NCBI GenBank assembly: GCA_016201765.1
Contig: JACQCE010000001.1
Coordinates: 1-37,116 of the forward strand
Length of the DNA stretch: 37,116 nucleotides
Direction of reading: 5' to 3'
Source: Nitrospirota bacterium
Lineage (GTDB): Bacteria > Nitrospirota > Nitrospiria > JACQCE01
Made by a program: the position numbers and the translations under genes. Shown in pieces: positions 12,615 through 21,367 of the stretch. Below the pieces are notes generated by a model. The model made no database searches. It saw nothing but the letters and a program-made list of their open reading frames with translations, and was not told the DNA's origin. Every line of letters begins with the position of its first letter. The first letter of the stretch is position 1.

Positions 12615-13016
12615 ATGGCACGCATCGCGGGAGTGGATTTGCCGAAGGACAAGCGGATTGAAACGGCGCTGACCTATATCTACGGGATCGGCCCGGCCGT
12701 CGCCAAGCGGATTCTGGACGCCACGAAAGTGAATCCGAATGCGCGCGTCAAGGCGCTGGCGGAAGGCGACATCGTCAAGCTGCGGGACATGATCGAACGG
12801 GATCAGACGGTCGAGGGGGATCTGCGCCGGGAAGTGACGTCGAATATCAAACGGCTGATGGAGATCGGGTGCTACCGGGGGCTCCGTCACCGGCGCAAGC
12901 TGCCGGTCAGGGGGCAGCGCACCAAGACGAACGCCCGGACCCGCAAAGGTCCGCATCGAATGGTGATCGGGGCGAAGACCAAGAAGACGGCCCCGGCCCC
13001 GGCGGCCAAGGCCTAG
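12615..13016 (+). CDS. rpsM: 30S ribosomal protein S13
   Basis: [26 protein letters not shown]...[26 protein letters not shown]. Confidence 0.98.
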   Translation: MARIAGVDLPKDKRIETALTYIYGIGPAVAKRILDATKVNPNARVKALAEGDIVKLRDMIERDQTVEGDLRREVTSNIKRLMEIGCYRGLRHRRKLPVRGQRTKTNARTRKGPHRMVIGAKTKKTAPAPAAKA

Positions 13017-13044
13017 GCCCCGGACAGAGGATAGAGGGAGCACA

Positions 13045-13422
13045 ATGGCTCAGGGAAAGAAAAAGGAAAAAAAGAACATCCAGATCGGCATCGCCCACAT
13101 CCACGCGATGTTCAACAACACACTGGTCACGATCACCGATCTGACCGGGAACGTGATCGTGTGGAGCAGCTCCGGCAGCCAGGGGTTCAAAGGGTCGCGC
13201 AAAAGCACCCCATTTGCCGCCCAGCGTGCGGCCGAGGTGGTGGCCCGCAAAGCGATGGAGCATGGGCTGAAGCAGGTGGACATCCATGTCGACGGCCCGG
13301 GCGCCGGCCGCGAGTCGGCCATCCGGGCGATCCAGTCTGCGGGGCTGAAGGTCAACGTCATCAAGGACGTGACCCCGATTCCTCATAATGGGTGCCGACC
13401 GCCGAAGCGCCGGCGGGTGTAG
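13045..13422 (+). CDS. rpsK: 30S ribosomal protein S11
   Basis: [50 protein letters not shown]...[16 protein letters not shown]. Confidence 0.98.
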   Translation: MAQGKKKEKKNIQIGIAHIHAMFNNTLVTITDLTGNVIVWSSSGSQGFKGSRKSTPFAAQRAAEVVARKAMEHGLKQVDIHVDGPGAGRESAIRAIQSAGLKVNVIKDVTPIPHNGCRPPKRRRV

Positions 13423-13469
13423 GCAGGGTTCGATTATCATGACCAGGCAAGACGGTTAACGGAGGCGGA

Positions 13470-14096
13470 ATGGCGAGACACACGGATGCGGTCTGTCGAT
13501 TATGTCGTCGGGAGGGCGTCAAGCTCTTCCTGAAGGGGCAGCGGTGCTACACCGAAAAGTGCGCGATCGATCGTCGCGCCTATCCACCGGGTCAGCAGGG
13601 ACAGGCGCGCCCGAGATTTTCGGAATACGGCGTCCAATTGCGGGAGAAGCAGAAACTGAAGCGCTTTTACGGCGTGCTTGAAACGCAATTTCGGAACTAT
13701 TTCGCCATGGCCGGCCGGATGAAGGGGGCGACCGGCGAAAATCTGCTCCTGCTCCTCGAGCGCCGGCTGGACAATGTGCTCTACCGCATGGGGTTGGCGG
13801 CGTCCCGCGCCCAGGCGCGACAGTGGATCAGGCACCGGCACGTGCATGTCGGCGGTCATCTGGTGACGATCCCGGCGTTTCTGGTTCGTCAGGGCGCGGT
13901 CGTCGAGATCAAGGAAAAGAGCCGGGCCTCCTCGGCCGTGCAGCGGGCGATCGCCGTCACGGAGTCGCATCAGGTGCCGGGATGGCTGCGTGTGGATCGA
14001 GCCAATTGCCGTGGCGAGGTGACGGGATTGCCGACGCGTGATGATATTGATCTGTCGATCAATGAGCAATTGGTGGTCGAACTCTATTCTCGATAG
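13470..14096 (+). CDS. rpsD: 30S ribosomal protein S4, with N-terminal Cys motif
   Basis: AVCRLCRREGVKLFLKGQRCYTEKCAIDRRAYPPGQQG...LQLREKQKLKRFYGVLE-type S4 core; C-terminal S4 RNA-binding region. Confidence 0.98.
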   Translation: MARHTDAVCRLCRREGVKLFLKGQRCYTEKCAIDRRAYPPGQQGQARPRFSEYGVQLREKQKLKRFYGVLETQFRNYFAMAGRMKGATGENLLLLLERRLDNVLYRMGLAASRAQARQWIRHRHVHVGGHLVTIPAFLVRQGAVVEIKEKSRASSAVQRAIAVTESHQVPGWLRVDRANCRGEVTGLPTRDDIDLSINEQLVVELYSR

Positions 14097-14144
14097 CGGA
14101 TCTGTGATAATGGCCAAGAGCGCGTGTGCGGCGCGGGGGGAACG

Positions 14145-15143
14145 ATGATTATTCGGACAAAAGATTTTCAGATGCCCAAGAAGTTGGAAGCGGATCAGGA
14201 AACCCTGACCGAGCTGTACGGCAAATTTGTCGCGGAACCTTTTGAGCGCGGGTTCGGCATCACCATCGGCAACTCCCTCAGGCGCGTGCTGCTCTCCTCG
14301 CTGGTGGGCGCGGCGATCACGTCGGTGAGAATCGAGGGCGTGTTGCACGAGATTTCAAGCTTGAGCGGCGTGAAAGAGGATGTGACCGACATCATTTTGA
14401 ATCTCAAGGCGATCCGATTCAAGCTGCACAGCGACCGTCCGGCGACCGTTCATCTGCGCAAGAAAGGCCCCGGCGTGGTCACCGCCAAGGACCTGCTGCT
14501 GGACGCCGAGGTGGAATTGTTGACGCCGGACCAGCACATCGCCACGCTGGACAAGGACGGCAAGCTGGACATGGAGCTGACGGTGAAACTGGGCCGCGGG
14601 TACGTGACGGCCGACCGCAACAAGGACGAGCAGAGCCCCATCGGGGTGATTCCCATCGATGCCATCTTCACCCCGGTGCGCCGGGTCAACTACACGGTTG
14701 AAAATGCCCGCGTCGGCCGGATGACGGACTATGACAAATTGATCATGGAGGTCTGGACGGACGGCAGCATCAAGCCGGATGACGCCATCGCCCACGCCGC
14801 AAAGATCCTGAAGGACCACCTGTCGATCTTCATCAACTTTGAAGAAAGCGAAGTGGTCGTGCCGCAGGCTTCCGAGGACCGGCTCAAGGAAATCGGACGG
14901 TATTTGCACCGCAGCGTGAATGAACTGGAGCTCTCCGTCCGCGCGGCGAACTGCCTGAAGAATGCGAATATTCACACCATCGGCGACCTGATCCAGAAGA
15001 CCGAGGCCGAGATGCTCAAAACGAAGAATTTCGGACGCAAGTCGCTCCATGAGATCAAGGAAATGCTGGCTGAGATGGGGTTGTCGTTCGGCATGAAGGT
15101 CGACCAGGCGGCGACGGCGCCCTCATCGGAGTCAGAGGCTTAA
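14145..15143 (+). CDS. rpoA: RNA polymerase alpha subunit
   Basis: [39 protein letters not shown]...[28 protein letters not shown] at 14145 preferred to GTG at 14124. Confidence 0.97.
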   Translation: MIIRTKDFQMPKKLEADQETLTELYGKFVAEPFERGFGITIGNSLRRVLLSSLVGAAITSVRIEGVLHEISSLSGVKEDVTDIILNLKAIRFKLHSDRPATVHLRKKGPGVVTAKDLLLDAEVELLTPDQHIATLDKDGKLDMELTVKLGRGYVTADRNKDEQSPIGVIPIDAIFTPVRRVNYTVENARVGRMTDYDKLIMEVWTDGSIKPDDAIAHAAKILKDHLSIFINFEESEVVVPQASEDRLKEIGRYLHRSVNELELSVRAANCLKNANIHTIGDLIQKTEAEMLKTKNFGRKSLHEIKEMLAEMGLSFGMKVDQAATAPSSESEA

Positions 15144-15165
15144 CGCACACGGGGAGTGACGGGTC

Positions 15166-15660
15166 ATGCGGCATCGAATGGCGGGACGACAATTTGGACG
15201 AAACAGCGGCCACCGACGGGCGCTCTTGCGCAATCTCACCATCGCGCTGGTTGAACATGAGCGGTTGGAAACGACCGTGCCGAAGGCCAAGGAGCTTCGC
15301 CGGGTCGCCGACCGTCTGGTCAGCTGGGGCAAGTCGGGCACGCTGCACGCCCGGCGCATGGCGCAATCGGTGCTGCAACAACACGGACTCGTGGTGAAGC
15401 TGTTCAGCGACATTGCGCCGCGCATGGGCGACCGCCCCGGAGGGTATACGCGAATCATCAAGACCCGCCGTCGTGTCGGCGATGGCGCGCCGATGGCGAT
15501 GATTGAACTGGTGTGCGCCAATCCCCCGGCGCCGCGCCGGCGCCGGGCGACCGAACAGGGTCAGGAAGAGGCCGCCCAGGCCGCGGCAGCGGAGCGGCCG
15601 TCGGAAGAGCAGAAAGCCAAGGCGGAAGAGAAGAAAGCCAAGGCCGGGAAAAAGGCCTAA
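15166..15660 (+). CDS. rplQ: 50S ribosomal protein L17, with Lys/Ala/Glu-rich C-terminal tail
   Basis: MRHRMAGRQFGRNSGHRRALLRNLTIALVEHERLETTVPKAKELRRVADRLV. Confidence 0.97.
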   Translation: MRHRMAGRQFGRNSGHRRALLRNLTIALVEHERLETTVPKAKELRRVADRLVSWGKSGTLHARRMAQSVLQQHGLVVKLFSDIAPRMGDRPGGYTRIIKTRRRVGDGAPMAMIELVCANPPAPRRRRATEQGQEEAAQAAAAERPSEEQKAKAEEKKAKAGKKA

Positions 15661-16196
15661 CGGGTTGTGGGAAGTGCGGCGGCGGCCAGCTCCAGGGCCA
15701 GCGCCGAAAGAATTTCCGAAATGCTGGTTCCGGTTTTTTCCTTGATGGACTGCTGAAGCATCCATTCGCCGCTGGGCGGCCTCGTTCGATCGTACATCTC
15801 GAATTTCCGAGTGATTAGCACCTGGGTTTTATTCTCCGGGCGTTTGGTCACCTGGACCTCATACGTATCCCGGTAATCCTCCTGGACGGGCGGAAATTTC
15901 GCCGAGCTGATCTTGAAATACCGGTGGGGCGCCGTCGTGACCTTGCCCCCGTCCTTATCCGCGGACGCGACCGACAGGTCGAAGGACTTCAGCGTGGCAA
16001 GCAGTTTGTCCCACGTCAGATCGTAGCCGGCTGCGTACAATTCCGTTTTTTGTGAATCCGGTGACGGAGGCGCGTCTTCACCGCGCGCGCCATTGAACGG
16101 GCAGAGCAGACCGAATAACGCCAGTCCAAGAACAAGAGGCCGGAAGAAAAGAACACCAGAGGATTGCTGTAAACGGACCGAGCCGGGTCGTTTCAT
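15657..16196 (-). CDS. Exported protein with BamC/NlpB-like C-terminal region; function unassigned
   Basis: Signal-peptide-like N-terminus (SGVLFFRPLVLGLALFGLLCPFNGARGED) from MKRPGSVRL; YDLTWDKLLATLKSFDLSVASADKDGGKVTT...YEVQVTKRPENKTQVLITRKFEMYD resembles the NlpB/BamC fold pattern by eye. Confidence 0.6.
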   Translation of the reverse strand: MKRPGSVRLQQSSGVLFFRPLVLGLALFGLLCPFNGARGEDAPPSPDSQKTELYAAGYDLTWDKLLATLKSFDLSVASADKDGGKVTTAPHRYFKISSAKFPPVQEDYRDTYEVQVTKRPENKTQVLITRKFEMYDRTRPPSGEWMLQQSIKEKTGTSISEILSALALELAAAALPTTR

Positions 16197-16298
16197 GCGA
16201 GCTTCCCTCCCCATGCAACACAACCGCTCCTCCCCCGGGGGAACCGCCCGTCATCCCGGCGATCGCCCCGTTCGGGGGTGGTGTGGACACCCAGTACC

Positions 16299-16326
16299 TT
16301 TATCGCGTTTGACCGGGCGGTGTCAA
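16299..16326 (-). promoter_or_regulatory. Candidate sigma-70 promoter for the minus-strand exported protein gene
   Basis: On minus strand: TTGACA (16326-16321), 16-nt spacer, GATAAA (16304-16299); about 100 nt upstream of the 16196 start. Confidence 0.5.
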
Positions 16327-16387
16327 GTCTCATGGGCAGGGACTCCGCCGAATAGTTCTGGGCTGAAATGAACGTATTATCATTGGG

Positions 16388-16416
16388 TTGACAAGCACCT
16401 GGCGGCTGATTATGAT
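16388..16416 (+). promoter_or_regulatory. Near-consensus sigma-70 promoter upstream of hflX
   Basis: TTGACA (16388-16393), 17-nt spacer, TATGAT (16411-16416). Confidence 0.75.
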
Positions 16417-16420
16417 ACCC

Positions 16421-16501
16421 ATGATGCGCGTGTTGATGAGGATGGTGGTCCAACGTCGTCGTTCTTGGCCCCTTGATGGGCGATTCCTCTGGGATTTCTG
16501 A
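16421..16501 (+). CDS. Candidate 26-aa leader ORF overlapping the hflX start (TGATG)
   Basis: MMRVLMRMVVQRRRSWPLDGRFLWDF*; stop TGA 16499-16501 shares its A with the hflX ATG at 16501; the predicted TSS (about 16423) lies at the start of this ORF. Confidence 0.4.
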   Translation: MMRVLMRMVVQRRRSWPLDGRFLWDF

Positions 16502-17886
16502 TGGCTGCCGAGCGGGCCGTTGTGGTAATCAAGGAAACGACTCCGCGCCGTTCCCGGCGGGCGGCCGCGCGGCTCGGATTGCCGGATCGGGCGCCGTTAT
16601 CACCGACTTCCGTCCAGGGGGTGGAGGAGCACGAAGCGGACGAGCTTGAGGAGTTGACGCGTTCCGCCGGTGCCCAGGTGGTTGGACGGCTGGTTCAACG
16701 GTCGCCGTCGATCGACCCGCGGTATTTGATCGGCAGCGGCAAGGCGATGGAGCTTCGGGAGATGTGCCGGAGCCAGACCATCGACATGGTCGTCTTCAAC
16801 GCGGAGTTGTCCCCGGCCCAGACGCAGCATCTCGAGGCGATGCTGGGGGTCAAGGTCATCGACCGGACACAACTGATCCTGGATATTTTCGCCCAGCGCG
16901 CGAGAAGCCGAGAGGGCCAGCTTCAGGTGGAACTCGCCCAGCTCCGGTATCTGCTCCCCCGGTTGACCGGACAGGGAGTGCTCCTCTCCCGATTGGGCGG
17001 CGGGATCGGGACGCGGGGTCCCGGTGAAACCAAGTTGGAAGTGGATCGACGCAGAATCCGCCAGCGCATCCGGATGCTGGAACGGGAGATCGACCAGGTG
17101 GCCCGAACCCGGTCGGTGCACCGGGCCCGGCGGCTGCGGGAGGCCGTGCCGCTTGTCGCGCTGGTCGGCTATACGAATGCGGGCAAATCAACGGTGTTCA
17201 ATGCGTTGACGGGGGCCGGCGTGGATGCCAGAGACCGGCTCTTTGCCACTCTGGACCCCACCATACGGTACGTCACGCTGCCCCACAAGACCACGATTGC
17301 CCTGTCGGATACGGTCGGGTTTGTCCGCCGGTTGCCGCACGCTCTTGTGGCGGCGTTCAAGGCGACGCTGGAGGAGGTGCGCCACGCGCACTGTCTCGTG
17401 CATATCATTGATCGGAGCCATCCCGAATGGCGGGCCCAGACGGCGTCGGTTGAACGGGTGCTGGATGAATTGGATGTGGCCGCGACGCCCCGTGTGAGAG
17501 TGCACAATAAACTGGACCGTGTCACGGAGGGAGTCGTGCACACGGGGGCCGGACGGGCCGGCGTGGCTCAGGGTGACGGACAGACGGTGGTGCGTCTGTC
17601 CGCGTTGACCGGAGAAGGGTTGGACGACCTGATCGATGCGATCGAGAAGGCCGTCGGATCAGGTCTGGCCCGGTACCGCCTGACCATTCCGGCTGAACGG
17701 GGCGATCTCTTCGCCCAGCTTCATGCCCATGGCCGCGTCCTGCGGTGCGCGCCGGGGCGGGGCGGAATGGTCATGGATGTTGAACTGACCGATCAGGCGA
17801 TCCGCCAGTGGGGGGAGCAGTGGGCGCCGTTCTTTGTCGCCGATCGGCACACGGCCGTTCGTCGAGCGGTGACGCGAGCAGGATGA
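16501..17886 (+). CDS. hflX: GTPase HflX
   Basis: GSGKAMEL, LSRLGGGIGTRGPGETKLEVDRRRIRQRI, VALVGYTNAGKSTVFNALTGA, DTVGFVRRLPHALVAAFKATLEEV. Confidence 0.97.
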   Translation: MAAERAVVVIKETTPRRSRRAAARLGLPDRAPLSPTSVQGVEEHEADELEELTRSAGAQVVGRLVQRSPSIDPRYLIGSGKAMELREMCRSQTIDMVVFNAELSPAQTQHLEAMLGVKVIDRTQLILDIFAQRARSREGQLQVELAQLRYLLPRLTGQGVLLSRLGGGIGTRGPGETKLEVDRRRIRQRIRMLEREIDQVARTRSVHRARRLREAVPLVALVGYTNAGKSTVFNALTGAGVDARDRLFATLDPTIRYVTLPHKTTIALSDTVGFVRRLPHALVAAFKATLEEVRHAHCLVHIIDRSHPEWRAQTASVERVLDELDVAATPRVRVHNKLDRVTEGVVHTGAGRAGVAQGDGQTVVRLSALTGEGLDDLIDAIEKAVGSGLARYRLTIPAERGDLFAQLHAHGRVLRCAPGRGGMVMDVELTDQAIRQWGEQWAPFFVADRHTAVRRAVTRAG

Positions 17887-17938
17887 TGTCCGGTGACGCG
17901 AGCGGGATGATGCCCGGTGACGCGAGCGGGATGATGGA
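17868..17938 (+). repeat. 24-bp tandem repeat, three copies, spanning the hflX stop codon
   Basis: GGTGACGCGAGCAGGATGATGTCC / GGTGACGCGAGCGGGATGATGCCC / GGTGACGCGAGCGGGATGATGGAT. Confidence 0.95.
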
Positions 17939-17946
17939 TCGCGGGA

Positions 17947-18501
17947 GTGTTGATGGTGGATGCAGGGCTGGAACGGTGGGCCGTGGGAGCAGCGGCGACC
18001 CCGTCCTCCGGCGGCATGGCTGCCGAGCAACATCGCGGCCGTTCCATCGAGCCAATGCCCGATGTGGTGATCACCGGGTTCCAATTTCTCAATGTGCTTC
18101 CGCGACCCGAAGCCAGACCGGTGTGGAGTCTGACCGCCAGCTCGGCGTCGTTGTTTGAACCACGGCAGGAGGCGGCGCTTCAGAACATTGAGGCGGTCTT
18201 TCAACCGGAAGGGAACGCAGCCCGCGTGGTGTTGACCAGCGAGCAGGGCCGGTTTGATCTGAAACGCTTGAATTTTGACGTGACCGGCCGGACGGAACCT
18301 GTCGCCATGGAACTGGCCGGCCGGTACCGCCTGACGACCGGCGAACTGGCGTGGAACAATGCGGCGGCGAGATTGACGAGCGAACAATCGGTCACGATCA
18401 CCGGCGAGGGCTTGACCGTCCGCGGCGTCGGGTTTGAATGGAGCCAGGCGGCCGGGATGGTGTCACTTCGTCATGATGTCAGCACGATCATTGCGCCCTG
18501 A
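17947..18501 (+). CDS. lptC: LptC-like LPS export protein; start uncertain (GTG 17947 or ATG 17953) and no obvious N-terminal TM anchor
   Basis: Position directly upstream of lptA-lptB-rpoN; PMPDVVITGFQFLNVLPRPEARPVWSLTASSASLFEPRQEAALQNIEAVFQPEG...VVLTSEQGRFDLKRLNFDVTG has LptC/YrbK-like character. Confidence 0.75.
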   Translation: MLMVDAGLERWAVGAAATPSSGGMAAEQHRGRSIEPMPDVVITGFQFLNVLPRPEARPVWSLTASSASLFEPRQEAALQNIEAVFQPEGNAARVVLTSEQGRFDLKRLNFDVTGRTEPVAMELAGRYRLTTGELAWNNAAARLTSEQSVTITGEGLTVRGVGFEWSQAAGMVSLRHDVSTIIAP

Positions 18502-18502
18502 C

Positions 18503-19090
18503 ATGACTCGCCGGCTCATGCGTGCCGCGGCGGGGGCGGGGTGCGGGATCGCGCTTGCGATGGCGGCGGTGATGCCCGCGACCGCGCAGAACAAAAGCCC
18601 CGAACGGCCGCCCGCTCATTCCGGCGGGGGGCCGTCGCTCCCGTCCCGCACCGCCCCCATGACCATTACATCGGCGCGCCTGAGCATTCATGATGCCGAA
18701 CGCCGGGCGACGTTTGAGGGAGCCGTGGTGGTCAATCAGGGTGATTTGACGCTGAAGGCCGACCGGGTGGATGTCTGGACCAATGACTCGCCTGTGACGT
18801 CGGCCGGACCGGTCTACGGCGGCAGCAACGTGTCGCGCATTGTCGCGACCGGCCATGTCGAGGTGTCGCAGGGTGATCGTGTGGTGCAGGCCGATGAGGC
18901 CGTCTATGATCAGGCCCGCCAGCAGATCGAATTGACCGGCAATCTCTCCGGGCGGGAGGGCGGATACAAGGTGGCCGGTACGCGCATGGTGGTGTTTTTG
19001 CTTGAACACCGCAGCGTCATTGATCAAAGCCGGGTGGTGATTCCGCCCCAGGCGTTGTCCGCGCCGACGCGCGATGGGAAGGGGCCGTGA
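18503..19090 (+). CDS. lptA: LptA/OstA-like periplasmic LPS transport protein
   Basis: Signal peptide MTRRLMRAAAGAGCGIALAMAAVMPATAQ; ITSARLSIHDAERRATFEGAVVVNQGDLTLKADRVDVW...RIVATGHVEVSQGDRVVQADEAVYDQARQQIELTGN (OstA repeats). Confidence 0.9.
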   Translation: MTRRLMRAAAGAGCGIALAMAAVMPATAQNKSPERPPAHSGGGPSLPSRTAPMTITSARLSIHDAERRATFEGAVVVNQGDLTLKADRVDVWTNDSPVTSAGPVYGGSNVSRIVATGHVEVSQGDRVVQADEAVYDQARQQIELTGNLSGREGGYKVAGTRMVVFLLEHRSVIDQSRVVIPPQALSAPTRDGKGP

Positions 19091-19117
19091 TGGCGGCCGG
19101 ATACGTGGAGCGCAGGC

Positions 19118-19873
19118 ATGGCGCTTGAAGCGAAGGGCCTCAGCAAATGGTATCGGCGGCGCCACGTGGTCAGATCCGTGGACGTGGAGTTGAAAGGGGG
19201 CGAGATCGTCGGCCTCCTGGGCCCGAACGGGGCGGGGAAAACCACGATTTTTTCCATGATCGTCGGGCTGATTCGTCCCACGGCCGGTCGTGTGCTGCTT
19301 GATGGGGTCGACATCACCCCCTCGCCCATCCATCAGCGGGCCCGGGCCGGCCTGGGCTATCTGCCTCAGGAGCCGTCGGTCTTCCAGAAGTTGACGGTGG
19401 AAGAAAATCTCACCGCAGTTCTTGAAGTGAGGGGCGTGGACCGCGCGACCCGCCGCGACAAGGCCGCCGCCCTGCTGCACGAATTCGGGCTCGATCATGT
19501 CGCCGGGCAGCGCGCCTACACACTGTCCGGGGGGGAACGGAGACGGCTGGAAATTGCCCGGGCGATGTTGACCGAACCGCGTTATCTCCTGCTGGATGAG
19601 CCGTTTTCCGGCATCGATCCCATTGTCGTGGGAGAATTGCAGCGGGTGCTGCTGAACATCAGCCGCGCGGGACTGGGGATTCTCATTACGGATCATAATG
19701 TTCAGGAAACCCTGACGGTGACCGATCGCGCCTATCTGATCTATGAGGGGCAGGTCCTGCACAACGGGACGCCGGAAGAGCTGGCGGCCGACCCCAAGGT
19801 GCGCGCCGTCTATCTGGGCGAACGGTTTCAATTTCACGCCAGGCCGCTTGACGGTCGTTCCGGCGGGGGATAG
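19118..19873 (+). CDS. lptB: LPS export ABC transporter ATP-binding protein LptB
   Basis: VGLLGPNGAGKTTIFSMIVGLIRPT, LGYLPQEPSVFQKLTVEENL, LSGGERRRLEIARAML, LLLDEPFSGIDPIVV. Confidence 0.97.
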   Translation: MALEAKGLSKWYRRRHVVRSVDVELKGGEIVGLLGPNGAGKTTIFSMIVGLIRPTAGRVLLDGVDITPSPIHQRARAGLGYLPQEPSVFQKLTVEENLTAVLEVRGVDRATRRDKAAALLHEFGLDHVAGQRAYTLSGGERRRLEIARAMLTEPRYLLLDEPFSGIDPIVVGELQRVLLNISRAGLGILITDHNVQETLTVTDRAYLIYEGQVLHNGTPEELAADPKVRAVYLGERFQFHARPLDGRSGGG

Positions 19874-19894
19874 ACTGGGTGCGGGAGCACGGTC

Positions 19895-21367
19895 ATGCGA
19901 CCTCGACTTGATCTCAGATTAGCCCAAAAACTGGTGATGACGCCGCAATTGCAGCAGGCGATCAAACTGCTGCAATTGACCCGCCTGGAATTGTCTCAAA
20001 CGATCAGCCAGGAGTTGTTGGAAAATCCGGTGCTTGAAGAGACGGCCGCCGAGTCGGCCGAGGAATCGGTTCCGGAGGCCGGGGAGCGGCGCGACGAACC
20101 GTCGGACGATGCCGGGTCCGCTTCGGGCGAGAACGACCGGGGGGAGGTGGCCGCCGAGCCCTTTGACTTGAACTGGGGGGGGGCCGCCGGAGATGACGGG
20201 TCGACGGAATGGCGTGAGAGCGAGTCCGCCGACACCGCGGTCGAGGAACGCCCCTCCTACGAGCAGACGCTGACCAAGGCGACGACGCTGCACGAACATC
20301 TGCTCTGGCAGCTCAGCGTCAGCGGCCTGGATGAGGCCGACAAGACGATCGGGACGCAGATCATCGGGAATATCGATGACGACGGGTATCTGAGAACCTC
20401 CATCGATGAACTGGGGGCCGAATGCGGGGCGCCGCCGGCTCAGGTTGAGCGGGTGTTGAAGATCGTTCACACGTTTGATCCCACCGGAGTGGGGGCCAGG
20501 AGCCTGCAGGAGTGTCTGTCGCTGCAGCTTGAAGCCCTGGGTGTGCTGGACGGCGTGGCGCACATCCTGGTCACGGACCACCTGGAGGAATTGGAACATC
20601 CGGATTACGCCGCCATTGCGGCCCACGTGGGCTGCTCCGTGGAGGAGGTGGCCCAGGCCGCCCGGGTCATCGAACGGTTGGAGCCCAAGCCGGGCCGGCC
20701 GTTTTCCTCCACCGACAATCAGGTGATCATTCCCGATGTCTTTATCATCAAGGTGGAGGGGGAGTCCGAGTATCGGATCATGATGAATGAGGACGGTCTG
20801 CCCCGGCTCAGGGTCAATGAGTATTATCGCCGCCTGCTGCGCCGGCCCGGCGAGCTGTCCAAATCGACCCGTTCCTATCTGGAGGACCGGTTCCGGGCGG
20901 CGTTGTGGCTCATCCGCAGCATTGAACAGCGCAACCGGACCATCTGCCGCGTGACGGCCTGCATCGTCAAATTTCAACGGGAGTTTCTGGACCGGGGACT
21001 GTCGGCGTTGAAGCCCCTGGTGTTGCGGCAGGTGGCGGAGGAACTCGGGTTGCATGAATCGACGATCAGCCGGGTGACCACGAACAAGTATGCGCAGACG
21101 CCGCAGGGATTGCTGGAATTGAAATTTTTCTTCAACGGCGGCATCGCGAGGACCGGCGACGGCGAGGAGGCCATGTCGCGGGTGATCGTCAAGGAGATGA
21201 TCCGCGGCATGATCCAGGCCGAGGACCCGGCCCATCCCCTTCGCGATGAGGAGATCACCGCGCGCCTGCGCGAGCGTCGCATCGACATCGCCCGCCGCAC
21301 CATCGCCAAATACCGCACGATGTTGAACATTCCCTCCGCCAGCAAACGAAGACGCGCGCCGTCGTGA
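19895..21367 (+). CDS. rpoN: RNA polymerase sigma-54 factor
   Basis: LRLAQKLVMTPQLQQAIKLLQLTRLELSQTISQELLENPVLE; LGLHESTISRVTTNKYAQTPQGLLELKFFF; RpoN box ARRTIAKYR. Confidence 0.98.
   Translation: MRPRLDLRLAQKLVMTPQLQQAIKLLQLTRLELSQTISQELLENPVLEETAAESAEESVPEAGERRDEPSDDAGSASGENDRGEVAAEPFDLNWGGAAGDDGSTEWRESESADTAVEERPSYEQTLTKATTLHEHLLWQLSVSGLDEADKTIGTQIIGNIDDDGYLRTSIDELGAECGAPPAQVERVLKIVHTFDPTGVGARSLQECLSLQLEALGVLDGVAHILVTDHLEELEHPDYAAIAAHVGCSVEEVAQAARVIERLEPKPGRPFSSTDNQVIIPDVFIIKVEGESEYRIMMNEDGLPRLRVNEYYRRLLRRPGELSKSTRSYLEDRFRAALWLIRSIEQRNRTICRVTACIVKFQREFLDRGLSALKPLVLRQVAEELGLHESTISRVTTNKYAQTPQGLLELKFFFNGGIARTGDGEEAMSRVIVKEMIRGMIQAEDPAHPLRDEEITARLRERRIDIARRTIAKYRTMLNIPSASKRRRAPS

Noticed and set aside
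17868-17938. Possible CRISPR-like array
   Set aside because: Direct tandem copies with no spacers and only three units; not a CRISPR.
17659-18387. Minus-strand ORFs with SRSRHR / ASPGIIPLASPDII repeats near 17870-17940
   Set aside because: The repeats are only the translated reverse of the 24-bp tandem DNA repeat; no independent coding evidence.
18488-19837. 449-aa antisense ORF opposite lptA/lptB
   Set aside because: Overlaps two confident genes on the other strand; composition is reverse-complement codon artefact.
19919-21235. 438-aa antisense ORF opposite rpoN
   Set aside because: Same reason; sense strand encodes unmistakable RpoN.
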